A stretch of 64,000 bases of DNA. Origin: Actinostola sp. cb2023. Its lineage: Eukaryota > Cnidaria > Anthozoa > Actiniaria > Actinostolidae. Location: assembly GCA_033675265.1 (NCBI GenBank), contig JAUJYZ010000352.1, positions 167,682 through 231,681 on the forward strand, given 5' to 3'. This document shows, piece after piece, positions 42,201-58,019 of the stretch (position 1 is its first letter; each line of letters begins with the position of its first letter). The notes under the pieces are model-generated. The model was given only the letters and a program-made list of their open reading frames with translations, ran no database searches and was not told the DNA's origin. The position numbers and the translations under genes are program-made.

Positions 42201-45200
42201 CAACATACTCATGATCAACATACTCATAACATACTCATGATCAACATACTCATGATCAACATACTCATGATCAACATACTCATGATAACATACTCAACAT
42301 ACTCATGATTAACATACTCATGATCAACATACTCATGATTAACATACTCTAACATACTCATGATCAACATACTCATGATCAACATACTCATGATCAACAT
42401 ACTCATGATCAACATACTCATGATCAACATACTCATGATTAACATACTCATGATTCAACATACTCATGATCAACATACTCATGATCAACATACTCATGAT
42501 TAACATACTCATGATAACAACATACTCATGATTAACATACTCATGATCAACATACTCATGATCAACATACTCATGATTAACATACTCATGATCAACATAC
42601 TCATGATTAACATACTCATGATTAACATACTCATGATCAACATACTCATGATCAACATACTCATGATCAACATACTCATGATCAAACATACTCATGATTA
42701 ACATACTCATGATTAACATACTCATGATCAACATACTCATGATCAACATACTCATGATCAACATACTCATGATCAACATACTCATGATTAACATACTCAT
42801 GATTAACATACTCATGATTAACATACTCATGATTAACATACTCATGATTAACATACTCATGATACATACTCATGATTAACAACATGACTCATCATGATCA
42901 ACATACTCATGATCAACATACTCATGATTAACATACTCATGATTAACATACTCATGATTAACATACTCATGATTAACATACTCATGATCAACATACTCAT
43001 GATTAACATACTCATGATAACATACTCATGATCAACATACTCATGATTAACATACTCATGATCAACATACTCATGATCAACATAACATACTCATGATTAA
43101 CATACTCATGAACATACATACTCATGATTAACATACTCATGATTAACATACTCATGATCAACATACTCATGATCACATATCAACATACTCATGATCAACA
43201 TACTCATGATCAACATACTCATGATTAACATACATACTCATGATTAACAACATACTCATGATTAACATACTCATGATCAACATACTCATGATCAACATAC
43301 TCATGATTAACATACTCATGATTAACATACTCATGATTAACATACTCATGATTAACATACTCATGATCAACATACTCATGATCAACATACTCATGATCAA
43401 CATACTCATGATCAACATACTCATGATCAACATACTCATGATAACAACATGATTAACATACTCATGATTAACATATCATGATCAACATACTCATGATCAA
43501 CATACTCATGATCAACATACTCATGATCAACATACTCATGATTAACATACTCATGATCAACATACTCATGATTAACATACTCATGATCAACATACTCATG
43601 ATCAACATACTCATGATTACATACTCATGATAACATACTCATGATCAACATACTCATGATTAACATACTCATGATCAACATACTCATGATCAACATACTC
43701 ATGATCAACATACTCATGATTAACATACTCATGATCAACATACTCATGATACTCATGATCAACATACTCATGATCAACATACTCATGATTAACATACTCA
43801 TGATTAACATACTCATGATTAACATACAACATACTCATGATCAACTCATGATCAACATACTCATGATCAACATACTCATGATCAACATACTCATGATTAA
43901 CATACTCATCATGATCAACATACTCATGATTAACAACATACTCATGATTAACATACTCATGATCAACATACTCATGATTAACATACTCATGATCAACATA
44001 CTCATACTCATGATCAACATACTCATGATTAACATACTCATGATCAACATACTCATGATCAACATACTCATGATCAACATACTCATGATTAACATACTCA
44101 TGATTAACATACTCATGATTAACATACTCATGATCAACATACTCATGATTAACATACTCATGATCAACATACTCATGATTAACATACTCATGATTAACAT
44201 ACTCATGATCAACATACTCATGATTAACATACTCATGATCAACATACTCATGATCAACATACTCATGATTAACATACTCATGATTCAACATACTCATGAT
44301 AACATACTCATGATTAACATACTCATGATTAACATACTCATGATTAACATACTCATGATCAACATACTCATGATTAACATACTCATGATCAACATACTCA
44401 TGATTAACATACTCATGATTAACATACTCAACATACTCATGATTAACATACTCATGATCAACATACTCATGATAACAACATACTCATGATCAACATACTC
44501 ATGATTCAACATACTCATGATCAACATACTCATCAACATACTCATGATTAACATACTCATGATTAACATACTCATGAACATACTCATGATCAACATACTC
44601 ATGATAACATACTCATGATCAACATACTCATGATCAACATACTCATGATCAACATACTCATGATCAACATACTCATGATCAACATACTCATGATCAACAT
44701 ACTCATGATTAACATACTCATGATCAACATACTCATGATCAACATACTCATGATCAACATACTCATGATTAACATACTCATGATTAACATACTCATGATC
44801 AACATACTCATGATCAACATACTCATGATGATCAACATACTCATGATTAACATACTCATGATCAACATACTCATGATTAACATACTCATGATAACATACT
44901 CATGATCAACATACTCATGATCAACATACTCATGATCAACATACTCTCATGATCAACATACTCATGATCAACATACTCATGATTAACATACTCATGATCA
45001 TAACATACTCATGATTAACATACTCATGATTAACATACTCATGATCAACATACTCATGATCAACATACTCATGATCAACATACTCATGATCAACATACTC
45101 ATGATCAACATACTCATGATCAACATACTCATGATTAACATACTCATGATCAACATACTCATGATCAACATACTCATGACTAACATACTCATGATCAACA

Positions 45201-48200
45201 TACTCATGATTAACATACTCATGATTAACATACTCATGATTAACATACTCATGATCAACATACTCATGATCAACATACTCATGATCAACATACTCATGAT
45301 CAACATACTCATGATTAACATACTCATGATCAACATACTCATGATCAACATACTCATGATTAACACATACATACTCATGATTAACATACTCATGATTAAC
45401 AACATACTCATGATCAACATACTCATGATTAACATACTCATGATCAACATACTCATGATTAACATACTCATGATCAACATACTCATGATCAACATACTCA
45501 TGATTAACATACTCATGATTAACATACTCATGATTAACATGATTCAACATACTCATGATTAACATACTCATGATTAACATACTCATGATCAACATACTCA
45601 TGATTAACATACTCATGATAACATACTCATGATCAACATACTCATGATCAACATACTCATGATCAACATACTCATGATTAACATACTCATGATCAACATA
45701 CTCATGATTAACATACTCATGATCAACATACTCATGATCAACATACTCATGATTAACATACATAAACATACTCATGATTAACATACTCATGATCAACATA
45801 CTCATGATCAACATACTCATGATCAACATACTCATGATCAACATACTCATGATCAACATACTCATGATCAACATACTCATGATTAACATACTCATGATCA
45901 ACATACTCATGATTAACATACTCATGATCAACATACTCATGATTAACATACTCATGATCAACATACTCATGATTAACATACTCATGATTAACATACTCAT
46001 GATCAACATACTCATGATTAACATACTCACTCATACTCATGATCAACATACTCATGATCAACATACTCATGATTAACATACTCATGATCAACATGACTCA
46101 TGATCAACATACTCATGATTCAACATACTCATGATCAACATACTCATGATCAACATACTCAACATACTCATGATTAACATACTCATGATCAACATACTCA
46201 TGATCAACATACTCATGATAACATACTCATGATCAACATACTCATGATCAACATACTCATGATTAACATACTCATGATCAACATACTCATGATTAACATA
46301 CTCATGATTAACATACTCATGATTAACATACTCATGATTAACATACTCATGATTAACATACTCATGATTAACATACTCATGATTAACATACTCATGATCA
46401 ACATACTCATGATCAACATACTCATGATTAACATACTCATGATCAACATACTCATGATCAACATACTCATGATTAACATACTCATGATTAACATACTCAT
46501 GATCAACATACTCATGATTAACATACTCATGATTAACAACATACTCATGATCAACATACTCATGATTAACATACTCATGATTAACATACTCATGATCAAC
46601 ATACTCATGATCAACATACTCATGATTAACATACTCATGATCAACATACTCACTCATGATGATAAACATACTCATGATTAACATACTCATGATTAACATA
46701 CTCATGATCAACATACTCATGATAACATACTCATGATTAACATACTCATGATCAACATACTCATGATTAACATACTCATGATTAACATACTCATGATCAA
46801 CATACTCATGATCAACATACTCATGATTAACATAACATACTCATGATCAACATACTCATGATCAAACATACTCATGATCAACATACTCATGATTAACATA
46901 CTCATGATCAACATACTCATGATGTTAACATACTCATGATTAACATACTCATGATTAACATACTCATGATCAACATACTCACTCATGATTAACATACTCA
47001 TGATCAACATACTCATGATTAACATACTCATGATTAACATACTCATGATCAACATACTCATGATCAACATAATCAACATACTCATGATCAACATACTCAT
47101 GATCAACATACTCATGATCAACATACTCATGATCAACATACTCATGATTAACATACTCATGATCAACATACTCATGATCAACATACTCATGATCAACATA
47201 CTCATGATTAACATACTCATGATCAACATACTCATGATCAACATACTCATGATTCATGATCAACATACTCATGATTAACATACTCATGATTAACATACTC
47301 ATGATCAACATACTCATGATCAACATACTCATGATCAACATACTCATGATCAACATACTCATGATTAACATACTCATGATCAACATACTCATGATTAACA
47401 TACTCATGATTAACATACTCATGATTAACATACTCATGATCAACATACTCATGATTAACATACTCATGATCAACATACTCATGATTAACATACTCATGAT
47501 TAACATACTCATCAACATATCAACATACTCATGATTAACATACTCATGATTAACATACTCATGATTAACATACTCATGATTAACATACTCATGATTAACA
47601 TACTCATGATTAACAACATACATCATCATGATCAACATACTCATGATTAACATACTCATGATTAACATACTCATGATTAACATACTCATGATCAACATAC
47701 TCATGATCAACATACTCATGATTAACATACTCATGATTAACATACTCATGATTAACATACTCATGATCAACATACTCATGATTAACATACTCATGATTAA
47801 CATACTCATGATTCAACATACTCATGATTAACATACTCATGATCAACATACTACTCATGATCATCAACATACTCATGATAACATAACATACTCATACTCA
47901 TGATCAACATACTCATGATTAACATACTCATGATCAACATACTCATGATCAACATACTCATGATCAACATACTCATGATCAACATACTCATGATAACAAC
48001 ATACTCATGATCAACATACTCATGATAACATACTCATGATCAACATACTCATGATCAACATACTCATGATTAACAACATACTCATGATCAACATACTCAT
48101 GATTAACATACTCATGATTAACATACTCATGATCAACATACTCATGATCAACATACTCATGATCAACATACTCATGATCAACATACTCATGATTAACATA

Positions 48201-51200
48201 CTCATGATTAACATACTCATGATCAACAACATACTCATGATTAACATACTCATGATCAACATACTCATGATTAACATACTCATGATTAACATACTCATGA
48301 TTAACATACTCATGACATACTCATGATTAACATACTCATGATCAACATACTCATGATCAACATACTCATGATTCAACATACTCATGATCAACATACTCAT
48401 GATTAACATACTCATGATTAACATACTCATGATCAACATACTCATGATCAACATACTCATGATCAACATACTCATGATCAACATACTCATGATTAACATA
48501 CTCATGATTAACATACTCATGATCAACATACTCATGATTAACATACTCATGATTAACATAATGATTAACATACTCATGATCAACATACTCATGATCAACA
48601 TACTCATGATCAACATACTCATGATTAACATACTCATGATTAACATACTCATGATCAACATACTCATGATTAACATACTCATGATTAACATACTCATGAT
48701 TAACATACTCATGATTAACATACTCATGATTAACATACTCATGATCAACATACTCATGATCAACATACTCATGATTAACATACTCATGATTAACATACTC
48801 ATGATCAACATACTCATGATTAACATACTCATGATTAACATACTCATGATCAACATACTCATGATTAACATACTCATGATTAACATACTCATGATTAACA
48901 TACTCATGATCAACATACTCATGATTAACATACTCATGATCAACATACTCATGATCAACATACTCATGATCAACATACTCATGATTAACATACTCATGAT
49001 TAACATACTCATGATCAACATACTCATGATTAACATACTCATGATTAACATACTCATGATCAACATACTCATGATTAACATACTCATGATCAACATACTC
49101 ATGATTAACATGATTAACATACTCATGATCAACACTCATGATCAACATACTCATGATTAACATACTCATGATCAACATACTCATGATCAACATACTCATG
49201 ATTAACATACTCATGATTAACATACTCATGATTAACATACTCATGATAACATACTCATGATCAACATACTCATGATCAACATACTCATGATCAACATACT
49301 CATGATTAACATACTCATGATCAACATACTCATGATCAACATACTCATGATCAACATACTCATGATCAACATACTCATGATTAACATACTCATGATGAAC
49401 ATACATGACTAACATATGATTAACATACTCATGATTAACATACTCATGATTAACAACATACTCATGATCAACATACTCATGATCAACATACTCATGATCA
49501 ACATACTCATGATAACATACTCATGATCAACATACTCATGATTAACATACTCATGATTAACATAACATACTCATGATCAACATACTCATGATTAACATAC
49601 TCATGATCAACATACTCATGATTAACACACTCATGATTAACTCATGATCAACATACTCATGATCAACATACTCATGATCAACATACTCATGATCAACATA
49701 CTCATGATCAACATACTCATGATAACATACTCATGATCAACATACATGATCAACATACTCATGATTAACATACTCATGATCAACATACTCATGATTAACA
49801 TACTCATGATTAACATACTCATGATTAACATACTCATCAACATACTCATGATCAACATACTCATGATCAACATACTCATGATCAACATACTCATGATAAC
49901 ATACTCATGATTAACATACTCATGATTAACATACTCATGATTAACATACTCATGATTAACATACTCATGATCAACATACTCATGATCAACATACTCATGA
50001 TCAACATACTCATGATCAACATACTCATGATCAACATACTCATGATCAACATACTCATGATCAACATACTCATGATCAACATACTCATGATCAACATACT
50101 CATGATTAACATACTCATGATTAACATACTCATGATTAACATACTCATGATCAACATACTCATGATTAACATACTCATGATCAACATACTCATGATTAAC
50201 ATACTCATGATTAACATACTCATGATTAACATACTCATGATTAACATACTCATGATTAACATACTCATGATCAACATACTCATGATCAACATACTCATGA
50301 TTAACATACTCATGATTAACATACTCATGATTAACATACTCATGATTAACATACTCATGATCAACATACTCATGATCAACATACTCATGATCAACATACT
50401 CATGATCAACATACTCATGATTAACATACTCATGATTAACATACTCATGATAACAACATACTCATGATCAACATACTCATGATTAACATACTCATGATCA
50501 ACATACTCATGATCAACATACTCATGATCAACATACTCATGATCAACATACTCATGATTAACATACTCATGATTAACATACTCATGATAACATAATACTC
50601 ATACATACTCATGATTAACATACTCATGATCAACATACTCATGATTAACATACTCATGATTAACATACTCATGATCAACATACTCATGATCAACATACTC
50701 ATGATCAACATACTCATGATCAACATACTCATGATTAACATACTCATGATCAACATACTCATGATCAACATACTCATGATCAACATACTCATGATCAACA
50801 TACTCATGATCAACATACTCATGATTAACATACTCATGATCAACATACTCATGATCAACATACTCATGATTAACATACTCATGATCAACATACTCATGAT
50901 TAACATACTCATGATTAACATACTCATGATCAACATACTCATGATTAACATACTCATGATCAACATACTCATGATTAACATACTCATGATTAACATACTC
51001 ATGATGATAACATACTCATGATCAACATACTCATGATCAACATACTCATGATCAACATACTCATGATCAACATACTCATGATTCAACATACTCATGATCA
51101 ACATACTCATGATGATAACATACTCATGATCAACATACTCATGATTAACATACTCATGATTAACATACTCATGATTAACATACTCATGATTAACATATGA

Positions 51201-54200
51201 TCAACATACTCATGATTAACATACTCATGATTAACATACTCATGATCAACATACTCATGATTAACATACTCATGATTAACATACTCATGATCAACATACT
51301 CATGATTAACATACTCATGATCAACATACTCATGATCAACATACTCATGATTAACATACTCATGATTCAACATACTCATGATTAACATACTCATGATTCA
51401 ACATACTCATGATTAACATACTCATGATCAACATACTCATGATTAACATACTCATGATTAACATACTCATGATCAACATACTCATGATAACATACTCATG
51501 ATCAACATACTCATGATTAAACATACTCATGATCAACATACTCATGATCAACATACTCATGATTAACATACTCATGATCAACATACTCATGATCAACATA
51601 CTCATGATAACATACTCATGATCAACATACTCATGATTAACATACTCATGATTAACATACTCATGATTAACATACTCATGATCAACATACTCATGATCAA
51701 CATACTCATGATTAACATACTCATGATCAACATACTCATGATTAACATACTCATGATTAACATACTCATGATCAACATACATGATTAACATGATGATCAA
51801 ACATACTCATGATGATCAACATACTCATGATCAACATACTCATGATACTCATGATCAACATACTCATGATCAACATACTCATGATCAACATACTCATGAT
51901 TAACATACTCATGATCAACATACTCATGATTAACATCATGATTAACATACTCATGATTAACATACTCATGATTAACAACATACTCATGATTAACATACTC
52001 ATGATCAACATACTCATGATCAAACATACTCATGATTAACATACTCATGATAACATACTCATGATCAACATACTCATGATTAACATACTCATGATTAACA
52101 TACTCATGATCAACATACTCATGATCAACATAACATACTCATGATCAACATACTCATGATTAACATACTCATGATTAACATACTCATGATCAACATCAAC
52201 ATCCTCATGATCAACATACTCATGATCAACATACTCATGATCAACATACTCATGATCAACATATCATGATTAACATACTCATGATCAACATACTCATGAT
52301 CAACATACTCATGATTAACATACTCATGATTAACATACTCATGATGATTCAACATACTCATGATCAACATACTCATGATTAACATACTCATGATCAACAT
52401 ACTCATGATTAACATACTCATGATTAACATACTCATGATCAACATACTCATGATTAACATACTCATGATCAACATACTAACATGATCATGACATACTCAT
52501 GATTAACATACTCATGATTAACATACTCATGATTAACATACTCATGATTAACATACTCATGATTAACATACTCATGATTAACATACATGATACTCATGAT
52601 CAAACATACTCATGATTAACATACTCATGATTAACATACTCATGATTAACATACTCATGATCAACATACTCATGATTAACAACATACTCATGATTAACAT
52701 ACTCATGATCAACATACTCATGATTAACATACTCATGATTAACATACTCATGATCAACATACTCATGATTAACATACTCATGATCAACATACTCATGATC
52801 AACATACTCATGATTAACATACTCATGATCAACATACTCATGATCAACATACTCATGATTAACATACTCATGATTAACATACTCATGATCAACATACTCA
52901 TGATCAACATACTCATGATTAACATACTCATGATTAACATACTCATGATTAACATACATACTCATGATTAACATACTCATGATAACATACTCATGATCAA
53001 CATACTCATGATTAACATACTCATGATTAACATACTCATGATTAACATACTCATGATTAACATACTCATGATCAACATACTCATGATTAACAACATGATT
53101 AACATACTCATGATCAACATACTCATGATCAACATACTCATGATTAACATACTCATGATCAACATACTCATGATCAACATACTCATGATCATAACATCAA
53201 CTCATGATCAACATACTCATGATTAACATACTCATGATCAACATACTCATGATTAACATACTCATGATCAACATACTCATGATTAACATACTCATGATTA
53301 ACATACTCATGATTAACATACTCATGATCAACATACTCATGATTAACATACTCATGATCAACATACAACACTCATGATCAACATACTCATGATTAACATA
53401 CTCATGATAACATACTCATGATACTCATGATTAACATACTCATGATCAACATACTCATGATTAACATACTCATGATTAACATACTCATGATCAACATACT
53501 CATGATTAACAACATAACATACTCATGATTAACATACTCATGATTAACATACTCATGATCAACATACTCATGATTAACATACTCATGATCAACACACTCA
53601 TGATTAACATACTCATGATTAACATACTCATGATTAACATACTCATGATTAACATACTCATGATTAACATACTCATGATTAACAACATACATCATGATTA
53701 ACATACTCATGATCATGAACATACTCATGATTAACATACTCATGATTAACAACATAACATACTCATGATTAACATACTCATGATCAACATACTCATGATT
53801 AAACATACTCATGATTACTCATGATCAACATGATCATGAACATACTCATGATTAACATACTCATGATGATTAACATACTCATGATTAACATACTCATGAT
53901 TAACATACTCATGATCAACATACTCATGATCAACATACTCATGATCAACATACTCATGATCAACATACTCATGATCAACATACTCATGATCAACATACTC
54001 ATGATCAACATACTCATGATCAACATACTCATGATCAACATACTCATGATTAACATACTCATGATTAACATACTCATGATCAACATACTCATGATCAACA
54101 TACTCATGATCAACATACTCATGATCAACATACTCATGATAACAACATACTCATGATCAACATACTCATGATTAACATACTCATGATCAACATACTCATG

Positions 54201-54985
54201 ATCAACATCCTCATGATCAACATACTCATGATCAACATACTCATGATCAACAACATACATACTCATGATTAACATACTCATGATCAACATGATCAACATA
54301 CTCATGATCAACATACTCATGATCAAACATACTCATGATCAACATACTCATGATTAACATACTCATGATCAACATCCTCATGATTAACATACTCATGACC
54401 AACATACTCATGATTAACATACTCATGATTAACATACTCATGATCAACATACTCATGATAACATACTCATGATAACTCATGATTCAACATACTCATGATT
54501 AACATACTCATGATACTCAACATACTCATGATTAACATACTCATGATCATGAACATACTCATGATTAACATACTCATGATAACAACATACTCATGATAAC
54601 AACTCATGACTCATGATAACATACTCATGATCAACAACATACTCATGATTAACATACTCATGATTAACATACTCATGATCAACATCCTCATGATCAACAT
54701 ACTCATGATCAACATACTCATGATCAACATACTCATGATTAACATACTCATGATTAACATACTCATGATCAACATACTCATGATCAACATACTCATGATC
54801 AACATACTCATGATTAACATACTCATGATCAACATACTCATGATCAACATCCTCATGATATAATCATGCTTAACATACTCATGATCAACATCCTCATGAT
54901 TAACATACTCATGCTTAACATACTCATGATCAACATCCTCATGATCAACATCCTCATGATCAACATCCTCATGATCAACATCCGC
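39256..54985. repeat. 15-bp satellite array, about 15.7 kb, roughly 1000 units
   Basis: Unit AACATACTCATGATC with a common variant AACATACTCATGATT. Minor units are 13, 16 or 18 bp (CATGATAACATACTC, AACAACATACTC). At the right end (54680-54980) units become AACATCCTCATGATC, closer to the ancestral AACATCCGCATGATC. The unit is five codons long and stop-free in several frames, giving long repetitive frames (MINIL, MSMLI, HEYVD/N) that are artefacts. The C variant holds TGATCA and GATC sites. Confidence 0.97.
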
Positions 54986-55329
54986 ATGATCACTCAAAAG
55001 CTGATTTCTAGGCTGCCTCGCATATGTTTCATCTGGTGGAGAATATAGAATCGTGAGTGTGCAAAAACTGATAAAGAATTATGGATCATCCAGTGGCCTT
55101 CTTATGGAGATACGGCGCATTCTGGCACACCCTAAATGGGCAAACGCGTGGCTGAGACTGCGATTTTGCAGTTATGGTTTGTTGATCATCCTAAATATTT
55201 CAGTTCTGGAAAACGAAATAGGGAGGACTTTGCCGTATGTTGTGGAACTTAAAAGCAGCTGCAGAAAGTTCCATATATAGCTTATATAGAGGAGTAACCC
55301 CCGGTTGTCGGGTCGGTTATCGGGTCTTT
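54986..55329 (+). pseudogene. F-box-like reading frame, 3' part, copy 2
   Basis: Resumes from the seed (ACTCAAAAGCTGATTTC) and continues with RLPRICFIWWRI, a TAG, then the frame at 55053-55280: KLIKNYGSSSG, LMEIRRILAHPKWANAWLRLR, ending SSCRKFHI. It is more continuous than the same part of copy 1, with an insertion around TTGTTGATCATCC. Without the 5' part in phase it is a relic. Confidence 0.45.
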
Positions 55330-55420
55330 AATAATAATTGTAATAATTTTATTTATATAGCGCACATATCCCTAAAGTCCAAAGCGCTTCACAATATAAA
55401 TCATCACAATAAAAAGATAA
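55330..55420. repeat. SINE-like fragment, copy 2
   Basis: TTTATTTATATAGCGCACAT and AAAGCGCTTCACAATATAAA, the same insertion as at 30215-30300. Confidence 0.5.
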
Positions 55421-55559
55421 TAATAAGTAACGAAAACAAAATAGGAAAAACCTAAGAAAAACTACTCAACTGCTTCACTTAGCTTGCTACAAAAATCAGA
55501 TGCGACAAAAAAAATTGTTTCATTCAGTGGCAAGTGCAACATTTTTTATAACAGGAAAT

Positions 55560-55711
55560 CTGGGAGATATCCTTCTTGATATGATGTCACTGACATATAT
55601 CGATTGACATTTTTTGCCAGGATGTGTTGAATTTCTTTTAAAACGAAGATTATTACAAAGTTCGATAAATTTATTACAAAGTGCGACAAGGTATTATAAC
55701 AAAGTGCGACA
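55560..55711. mobile_element. right inverted repeat of the F-box-carrying element, copy 2
   Basis: Matches 30448-30594 and is the reverse complement of 38034-38160. Confidence 0.6.
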
Positions 55712-55942
55712 GTTCAATCGTGAGCGCTCTACCACAGGAAACTCATCAAAATACGCGTGCATACACATGTCTTTATTTATTATAAGTAGCCTCAAGAAAT
55801 GTTTGGGCTGCCTGTGGTCACCGGTTCCCTCCAAATCTATCGGAAAAACTATCGCTTCACAAAATATTTTGTTCTGAATAATTGCAAATCGGGAATTGTA
55901 TATTTAGAGCTTGGCCATAAAACAGTCGAAAGTCCTACTTAC

Positions 55943-56281
55943 TCCTTTGTAGAATACTTGCTTCAGATCATAGTACACGTATCCTGACTTAGCTACAAAG
56001 TCATCTGCCTTGGACGTCTTGTCCTCGTCCAGCAACTCACATCTCGCACCTTTCATCTGACACGCCTTACAACGACAGTCATTGACACAAGATGAGTAGC
56101 ACTTCTTTGTATCATCAGTGGTAATGTTCTTGTAGGAGTATCCCTTGAGATGTTTTCCATGGACGATGTCTTCGGGCTTTGGAAAAACCCGTCCAGAATA
56201 GCAGGTGCCGACGCACTGGAATTTACTGGTCACGTGTGGCAGGCCGCAGGCAAACAGTATGAGGAGAACTTTTGCTTGCAT
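55943..56281 (-). CDS. PAN-EGF-fibrinogen-like secreted protein, paralogue 2, exon 1
   Basis: A 339-bp exon from ATG at 56281 to donor GTAAGT from 55942, phase 0. Same signal peptide and PAN domain as paralogue 1, with a handful of substitutions (DTKKCYSS for DPKKCYSS, KGARCE for KAARCE, HGKHLKGYSYK for QGKHLKGHSYK). All cysteines are kept. It pairs with exon 2 at 36985-37830, which is 18.1 kb downstream. The upstream region to about 56900 is also duplicated from 31200-31800, so its promoter was probably copied. Confidence 0.85.
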
Positions 56282-57000
56282 TATGACAGTTCGTTGTTGA
56301 TTCTGGAAAACTGTGGAACCAACGCAAAGAAGGCTTCTTTACACGACCATTCCGTGTGACCAAACTAAAGGAAATGCCAGAAAATTAGAAGAGTTAATTA
56401 GCTATTTAATATTCGACGATTAACGATTTAGTTTGAGTGTTAACTAGCGCCACAAGCGGAAAATGAAACTTTAACATTGTAAAAAAAACACTAAATTTTA
56501 ATTATTATTATTATTATTATTATTATTATAAATGTTAAAATTGTTGATTGTTATACACAGACGTAGTCTCCACTAGTTTTAACCGTTAGAAATCTGGATC
56601 ATTTTGGCTTGCCGTAACTTCGCTCGATTTCGTTGGATTTTCAAAAACTTACCATTTTAGAAACGGACGTGTTCTCTGTTCAGTTTTATGATGTGTAGAA
56701 AGAAGGCTACAAATCGAGAAAAAAGATTTATGTTTTCAAAATAAAACATTCGGCAAGTGAATATGCAAATTAACTCGAAATTGTAAAATCCATTCGTGAA
56801 AAGAAGATTGATTCGTAAAAGGTAGTTTAAAAAAAACCTACATTGGTTTATTATAATTTTCGATCGCTCGATTTTGTTGGAATTTCACAACTTAAACTTC
56901 GCTAATCAGCAGGCATGAATACCCAATGCAGGTGGTTTAACTACCTTTTACGAGCCAATCTTCTTTTCTCGAATGGATCTTAAAATTTCGAGCTAATTTG
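56282..57000. other. 5' region of PAN-EGF paralogue 2
   Basis: Paralogous to 31200-31800, with an ATT run at 56500-56528 that is longer than in copy 1. No exon certain. Confidence 0.5.
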
Positions 57001-57014
57001 CATATTTGCATGTT

Positions 57015-57115
57015 TTTTGGAAATTCTTTATTTTTGGGGGGGCAAATTCTTTTTTTTGGAATTTTTTTTTTTTTGGAAATTTTTTTTTTTGGAATTTTTT
57101 TTATTTTTAAAGTTG
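57015..57115. repeat. T-rich GGAAATT array
   Basis: Runs of T with GGAAATTC and GGAATTT, the same type as at 31800-32660, at the matching place upstream of the second paralogue. Confidence 0.75.
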
Positions 57116-57347
57116 TTGCCAATTTCCAAGAGACCATGAGGGACAGAGAGGGAGTCTTCCAGTATAGGGTCTGGGATATCTTAATTTCACTAAATCTATT
57201 TTTAGAATGCGGACCTCTGAGGAAACTAACTTCCGGTTCAAAGCAGATGTAAAAATTGTTTTATTAGGCCGAGTATTTTGACTCTGATTTTGACTGAAAT
57301 CATCAGAAAAGCATCGCAAGAATTTATTTTATTTGGAAAGTAGTTGT

Positions 57348-58019
57348 TTAAGGTGACTCCAACATAATTGCGAGTGCATTCTGTGATTTTTTAAACTCGC
57401 TCGTATCGCGTCAAAAACACTCGGATATTTCTGCATTTAACACATGTAATAACTCAAACATGTAGGCTTTTAAGGGTGTATTCAAAATTTAATTTTTCAG
57501 TCGCGTTTGCCGTTACGGGCCGATTTTCTAACAGTGGTTTTTCATAATATTGTCCTCCTGTTCGCTCAAAAATCGTACGATTTCTACGAAACTTCAGATT
57601 CTTGTTAAATAGATTGTCATAATTTTGTCTGCCGGGTTTAAAAAAAATCTCTCGACTGCAAGTTGCGCGGCATTATTTTTATGGTCAGTTTTTAGGCCGC
57701 GCAACTTGCAGTCGAGAGATTTTTCTTAAACCCGGCAGACAAAATTATGACAATCTATTTAACAAGAATCTGAAGTTTCGTAGAAATCGTACGATTTTTG
57801 AGCGAACAGGAGGACAATATTATGAAAAACCACTGTTAGAAAATCGGCCCGTAACGGCAAACGCGACTGAAAAATAAAATTTAGAATACACCCTTAAAAG
57901 CCTACATGTTTGAGTTATTACATGTGATAAATGCAGAAATATCCGAGTGTTTTTGACGCGATACGAGCGAGTTTTAAAAATCACAGAATGCACTCGCAAT
58001 TATGTTGGAGTCACCTTAA
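57348..58019. mobile_element. fold-back element, about 320-bp arms, TTAA edges
   Basis: Near-perfect inverted repeat with ends TTAAGGTGACTCCAACATAA and its complement and a loop of about 30 bp at about 57670-57700 (TTATTTTTATGGTCAGTTTTTA). No coding frame. TTAA may be a target duplication or part of the ends. Confidence 0.8.

Larger units (their letters stand above)
37831..55942 (-). other. intron of PAN-EGF paralogue 2, expanded to 18.1 kb by satellite DNA
   Basis: Donor GTAAGT from 55942 and acceptor at 37832-37831 match those of paralogue 1, whose intron is 1.57 kb. The extra length is the 15-bp satellite plus a 991-bp tandem copy of exon/intron sequence at its left edge. Confidence 0.75.

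Noticed and set aside
39256..54985. Dozens of long open frames on both strands (MINIL, MSMLI, HEYVD/HEYVN repeats)
   Set aside because: They follow from a stop-free 15-bp unit; no start context, no composition or domain of a protein, and frames begin and end wherever a unit has an indel.
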